From the NCBI RefSeq assembly GCF_000208925.1, contig NW_001914934.1, positions 27,164 through 61,707 on the forward strand: a stretch of DNA of 34,544 nucleotides, given 5' to 3'. The position numbers and the translations under genes were made by a program. The notes beneath the pieces are model-generated. The model saw only the letters and a program-made list of their open reading frames with translations, was not told the DNA's origin and did not search any database. Shown here piece by piece: positions 30,654 through 34,544 of this stretch; the first letter of the stretch is position 1, and every line of letters starts with the position of its first letter. This DNA is from Entamoeba histolytica HM-1:IMSS. Its lineage: Eukaryota; Evosea; Mastigamoebida; Endamoebidae.

Positions 30654-31877
30654 TCATTTGAATTGATTAATTCATTCCTTGTACTAATGTTTTTTTTAAT
30701 TTAATAATGATATCTGTTAAGAATAAAATACTTTTTATATATTTATTTCTTTCTTAATTTGATTTAGAGTGTATTAATATTCTTTTATTCTTAAAAAATA
30801 ATTATATTTATTTGCTATCTAATATATGTGTAATAATAAATATATTATTAATTGATAATTTAAAGTAAATTAATTTTAATTAAAGAATGTGAATGGTTAT
30901 ATAGCAGATATGGTTAATTTATATAAACAAATATAAATTCAATTATACTATTATCTTATCATTCATCAAAGTTTTAATATGATGATAGAATAGATTACAT
31001 TTTTAATAAATTAATAAAGATTATAATATATTTGTTTAAATAATAAAAAATAAAAGAAAGATAATAGTTATACTTTATACTAGTCTAATATAAAATATAT
31101 TTAATATATATTATTACATTTGTTCTAGTATGACTCATTTAATAAACTTCATAAAGACTCACATTTAAACTTAAAAAAAAACTGTACTAGAACAATTACA
31201 AAGAATTTAAAAATATAATGAATATAAAGAATCTAATATTATTATAACCCATTAATACAATTCACAATAAAATACTTATTAAGTTATATTAATAGGTGAT
31301 TAAAATACATTTCAAATGAAACTTATTCAATTTAAAAATAACAAAAAAATAATTTATTTATTAATGACAGTAAACATAATGAAATTATCATTATCTATAA
31401 CTAAAATAAGATTGGTCTATTTCAATAATAAAAGGATTATCCAATCTCTAGAAAAGAACTAATATAAGGATAACAATTAATATAATTTAAAATAACTAAC
31501 ATTAAACATTTAAAGAAGAATTTAAAAAAATAAATGAAAAATTCACTTATTCAGTCTTTAACACTATTACTTTATTTATTCATTGTTGGTTTTGGAGGTG
31601 TGTTTTTAAATATAACAAAAAAATAATTTGTGTTAAAGAATATTACAAAGAAATGAAAATAATAATTTCTTTGTTACAAATCAATTATTTTTATTATAAC
31701 AATTTTCATGTTGATAAAATTGTGTTATTAAAAAATAATAAAGAAATAATTAAAATATGATACAAAACAAATTCATAAAGAGATAAAAATAACTAAAAAG
31801 AATAATTTAAGAATTAGAAAAAAACTAAACCCCAAAGCACAGTAGAACTTGAAAGGGTTTTGTCAAATTGCAGGTTG
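30654..31877. other. Gene-poor AT-rich spacer with an inverted repeat
   Basis: About 1.2 kb before the eL8 gene. An exact 11-base inverted repeat, TTGTTCTAGTA at 31120-31130 and TACTAGAACAA at 31185-31195, encloses 54 bases. Near the eL8 start are GTAGAACTT (GAAC-like, about 31842-31850). No gene or tRNA was seen. Confidence 0.5.
31120..31195. repeat. 11-base inverted repeat with 54-base interior
   Basis: Arms 31120-31130 and 31185-31195 are exact reverse complements and are less AT-biased than the surroundings, so a chance match is less easy than for pure A/T arms. No coding frame lies inside. Confidence 0.6.
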
Positions 31878-32738
31878 ATGTCTGGAAAGGCCAATAAGCA
31901 AAAGCAAGCAAAACAAACCAACCCACTTATCGTTGCCAATAAGAAGGTGTTTGGAAAAGGTAATGTAGCTCATCCACGTGATTTGACTAGATATGTTAAA
32001 TATCCATTATATGTCAGAATTCAAAAGGAAAAGAGATTATTAATGAAAAGATTAAAGACCCCACCAGCAGTCAATATCTTTGCCAATCATACTCTTGACA
32101 AAACTAATGCTACTCAATTATTCAAGATTCTTGATCATATTAAACCAGAAGAAAGAGCTGCTAAATTACAAAGAATTAGAGCTGCTGCTAAAGAATTAGC
32201 TGAAAAAACACAAAAAGGAGAAAAAGCTACTGCTTCAAAGAAAACTGAAAAACCAGCTACTCTTAGTTATGGTATTAATAATGTTGTTAGATTAATCGAA
32301 AGAAAACAAGCTAAATTAGTTGTTATTGCTCATGATGTTGAACCATTAGAAATGGTTGTTTATCTTCCATACCTTTGCAAGAAATTACAAGTTCCATACT
32401 GCATTGTTAAAGGAAAGGCTAGACTTGGACAATTAATTCACAGATCAACCGCTGCAGTTGTTGCTGTTACTGAAATTAAGAAAGAAGATAAAGCAGCATT
32501 TGAATCACTTGTTCAAAATGTCAAATCTATCTACTTCGAGAATGCTCATATGTACAGAGAATTCGGTGGTAGAATTAATGGATTTAAACACAATGAAAAA
32601 CAAAAGAAGATTCAAAGTAAACTTAATAAAGATCTTGCTGATAAAGCTAAACAACAAGCTGCTTTAACTGTTACCACTGCTGTAGAAGAAAAAGCTGCTC
32701 CAGTTGCTGAAGAAAAGAAGGCTGACAAGACTGCTTAA
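31878..32738 (+). CDS. Large-subunit ribosomal protein eL8 (RPL7A)
   Basis: 286 residues from ATG at 31878 (MSGKANKQK); an upstream TTG at 31860 is in frame but not a plausible start. Family landmarks: NPLIVANKKVFGKGN near the N-terminus, RDLTRYVKYPLYVRIQKEKR, LKTPPAVN, and the L7Ae-type RNA-binding core NNVVRLIERKQAKLVVIAHD followed by VEPLEMVVYLPYLCKKLQVP and KARLGQLIHR. eL8 binds 25S/28S rRNA in the 60S subunit. The C-terminal ~30 residues are an Ala/Lys/Glu-rich extension. Codon use is strongly biased with C-ending codons in places (TTC, TAC, AAG), as expected for a highly expressed gene. Confidence 0.96.
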   Translation: MSGKANKQKQAKQTNPLIVANKKVFGKGNVAHPRDLTRYVKYPLYVRIQKEKRLLMKRLKTPPAVNIFANHTLDKTNATQLFKILDHIKPEERAAKLQRIRAAAKELAEKTQKGEKATASKKTEKPATLSYGINNVVRLIERKQAKLVVIAHDVEPLEMVVYLPYLCKKLQVPYCIVKGKARLGQLIHRSTAAVVAVTEIKKEDKAAFESLVQNVKSIYFENAHMYREFGGRINGFKHNEKQKKIQSKLNKDLADKAKQQAALTVTTAVEEKAAPVAEEKKADKTA

Positions 32739-32910
32739 GTTTAATGGGTTGTTCTATGGCTTCGCTTATTGAAATTTTTAAATTTGATTTTCTTTTTTTT
32801 TTCATGATTTATGTAGAATATAAAAATAACAAAAATCTTACAAACCCTTTAATACAATTTTAAAAATGTTATTTTAGAACTTACAAATAAAAAAATTTAA
32901 ATTAAAGAAG

Positions 32911-33902
32911 ATGGGAAACATCACATTAGAAACAGAGAAGGGAATTGCTGTAAGTGTTATATCAATTTCTAGTGTACTAACATCAGTATTATTATTATAT
33001 TTTATATGTACTGTGATATTACAATATTGTAAAAGATGTAAAAAAACTAAACAGTATAAATTTTTAGTACAACCTCCATATATAACACCTAGAAGAATTT
33101 GTCATTTCGGCATTTTTTGTTATGTACTTTGTCAAATTAATTTTATTGCATGGGAAATATATTATTATTCTTTTACATTATTAACATATAATTTTAATTC
33201 TTTAATTTATATTCATTGGTATGAAATGTCAAATTTATTAGATACAACAACTTTTGGATTAATGATTATGCTTACAGTAATTGCATTGTTTGTTATATTA
33301 ATATAATAGTTAATTATCAAAAGTAAAATTACATTATTTATTGTTGTAGGAGATTACAATTAGGAAGTATGGTTACACAAGAAAAAAGTATTTTATTAAA
33401 AATATTTGATATTTCTTGGACTCTTGGGATAGCAACATTATTAATAGATTCATTAGTTCATTTTGTTTCATTAATATATATTATGTTTATTCCATCTGAT
33501 TTATTCTATGATTTATTTGAAGTTTATTTTAAGATTAGAACAATATATACCAACGCAGGATTATTCTTTGTCTTGTTTTTTGTTTTATTGTGTTTTGTAT
33601 TAATGTTAGTTTTTATGTATCGTATTTTTCGTGTTTATAATGCTCGTGAATCAAGAGAAATTAAGATAAGAACAAGTATTTGTGGAGGGTTAATAGCCCT
33701 TTGTATTTTATTACGTTTTTGTATGTGTTTTACTCATGTTGTTCAATACTTTAATGAATTTTCAACTCCACGTGAAGAGAAAAAACCAGGAGATGAATCT
33801 CATTTCTTAATTGGCTGGGCTGATATTCCTCTTATTATTGGACTTAAATTTTTACCTTCCTTTTTAATTATATTGATGATGAATAAACCACAGTTATGTT
33901 AA
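32911..33902 (+). CDS. Multi-span (about seven) membrane protein, two exons
   Basis: Exon 1 is 32911-33287, exon 2 is 33350-33902. Read through, exon 1 would stop at 33304; removing 33288-33349 joins GCA TT to G AGA in phase and gives 309 residues. Hydrophobic segments: about 11-37, 68-92, 108-126, 145-172, 190-222, 235-262 and 280-304, i.e. seven, with a short N-terminus bearing an N-glycosylation sequon (N3-I-T). A basic loop with LRLQ follows the third span. The layout resembles seven-span receptor-like proteins such as the TOM1/GPR137 group or GPCR-like 'serpentine' proteins, but I recognise no decisive motif. A GAAC-like TAGAACTT lies about 30 bases upstream of the ATG. Confidence 0.72.
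33288..33349 (+). other. Intron of the seven-span gene, 62 nt
   Basis: Begins GTTTGTTATATT and ends TTGTTGTAG. It has an internal TAG (ATAATAG) that is not used in this model. Confidence 0.85.
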
Positions 33903-34544
33903 CTGATTTAATTGATTTGTTTCTCTTCTCAAATAAAAACAAAACCACTGTTTTAGACTTTTTTCTATTCATTGTACTTCTTAAATTTTTAAATTAATAA
34001 ACAATCGTAAGTTCAAAAAAGAATAAACAATCAAAGCATTTATAGTACTTTTTATTATTTCAAGATATATATGTTCACTAGTTTCAAAGAGTTATGCTTT
34101 ATTCAATTATTCTAAGTTTGAAGAATATGTTATTTAAAACCTCATTTTATTATTTATTTTTTAAATGGAGTTTTCTTTCTTTTATTCACAATAAATAAAC
34201 AAAATATTAAAATGAAATATATTGAAGATAACAAGGGAATAGAAATGCCATAACTTCAAATAGAGTAGTTTTTCATTTATATTATCTTGATGACTGAAAG
34301 AGTATCCAATAAATAGAAAAGAATGAAAAAAATAAAGGATGCAAATTTTATTTCAACAAATAAAAAAGCGCAAAATTTAATGATGCAAAATTTAATGATG
34401 CAAAATTTAATGATGCAAAAATTAATGATGCAAAATATTTAGCAACATATTTTATGGATGCAAAATATTTTGAAATAAAAATAAATCATCATTTGATATT
34501 ATTATATTTGATAATAATTTATAGTATGTATTAAATACATCATA
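33903..34544. other. AT-rich spacer at the window end
   Basis: About 640 bases without a recognisable gene; it contains the 15-bp minisatellite listed next. Confidence 0.55.
34370..34440. repeat. 15-bp minisatellite
   Basis: Three perfect copies of GCAAAATTTAATGAT (34370-34414), a fourth with one change (34415-34429) and a partial fifth. Related GGATGCAAA segments occur at 34338 and 34457. In one frame it would encode repeats of five residues (DAKFN), but the open frame starts after a stop at 34361 with no ATG before the repeats. Confidence 0.93.

Noticed and set aside
31860..31877. N-terminal extension of eL8 from TTG at 31860
   Set aside because: TTG is not a plausible start here, and the ATG at 31878 gives the normal N-terminus.

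Overview
This looks like nuclear DNA from an amoeba of the genus Entamoeba (gut parasite or commensal; species not decided). The evidence is a very AT-rich, gene-dense layout, short introns of 47-68 nt that all begin GTTTGT and end TAG, promoter motifs of the Entamoeba type (TATTTAAAC, AATGAACT), an amoebapore/saposin-like gene, a Rab7-type GTPase and a decayed non-LTR retrotransposon of the EhLINE kind. These diagnostics rest on known features of the genus; no database search was made. Several genes are only complete after splicing, and I worked out the joins by hand from frame and splice signals. Where the first in-frame codon was TTG I moved the start to the first suitable ATG.

Layout. 1-1624: 3' part of coatomer delta subunit (+), then a DnaJ C-terminal-domain protein lacking a J domain (-). 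2021-6849: a complete-length but dead LINE flanked by perfect 22-bp target-site duplications. 7108-9030: a spliced hypothetical gene (-), a small secretory thioredoxin-like protein (+) and a spliced coiled-coil protein (-). 9161-10735: the RNA ligase RtcB (+). 10890-12100: a possible membrane-protein remnant, then the C-terminal part of a WDR75/Utp17-like ribosome-biogenesis factor (-) cut off by a 100-N assembly gap. 12201-14518: small uncertain ORFs and AT-rich spacer.

14519-19344 (-): a two-exon Rab7-like GTPase with His at the catalytic Gln position, a Bax-inhibitor-1 family protein and a secreted RNase T2, separated by 1.2-1.5 kb gene-poor AT-rich spacers. 19618-19989: a very short Bud13-like splicing factor. 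20366-27454 (-): TOR kinase, which becomes a full 2342-residue protein once a 60-nt intron is removed. 27656-29740: a hypothetical coiled-coil protein and a secreted ComEC-like metallo-beta-lactamase-fold protein. 30375-30653: amoebapore-like peptide. 31878-32738: ribosomal protein eL8 (RPL7A). 32911-33902: a two-exon protein with about seven membrane spans. The window ends in spacer holding a 15-bp minisatellite.

The genes do not form a dedicated operon or novel pathway. They are mostly housekeeping (vesicle coat, TOR signalling, RNA ligation, splicing, ribosome biogenesis, translation) mixed with secretory/lysosomal effectors (RNase T2, amoebapore-like peptide, MBL-fold protein, thioredoxin-like protein, Rab7) that fit a phagocytic amoeba. 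I found no convincing previously undescribed system. The most interesting points are the Rab7 Gln-to-His change, the amoebapore-like peptide without the C-terminal histidine, two long AT-rich palindromes, the J-less DnaJ protein and the LINE with its exact boundaries.
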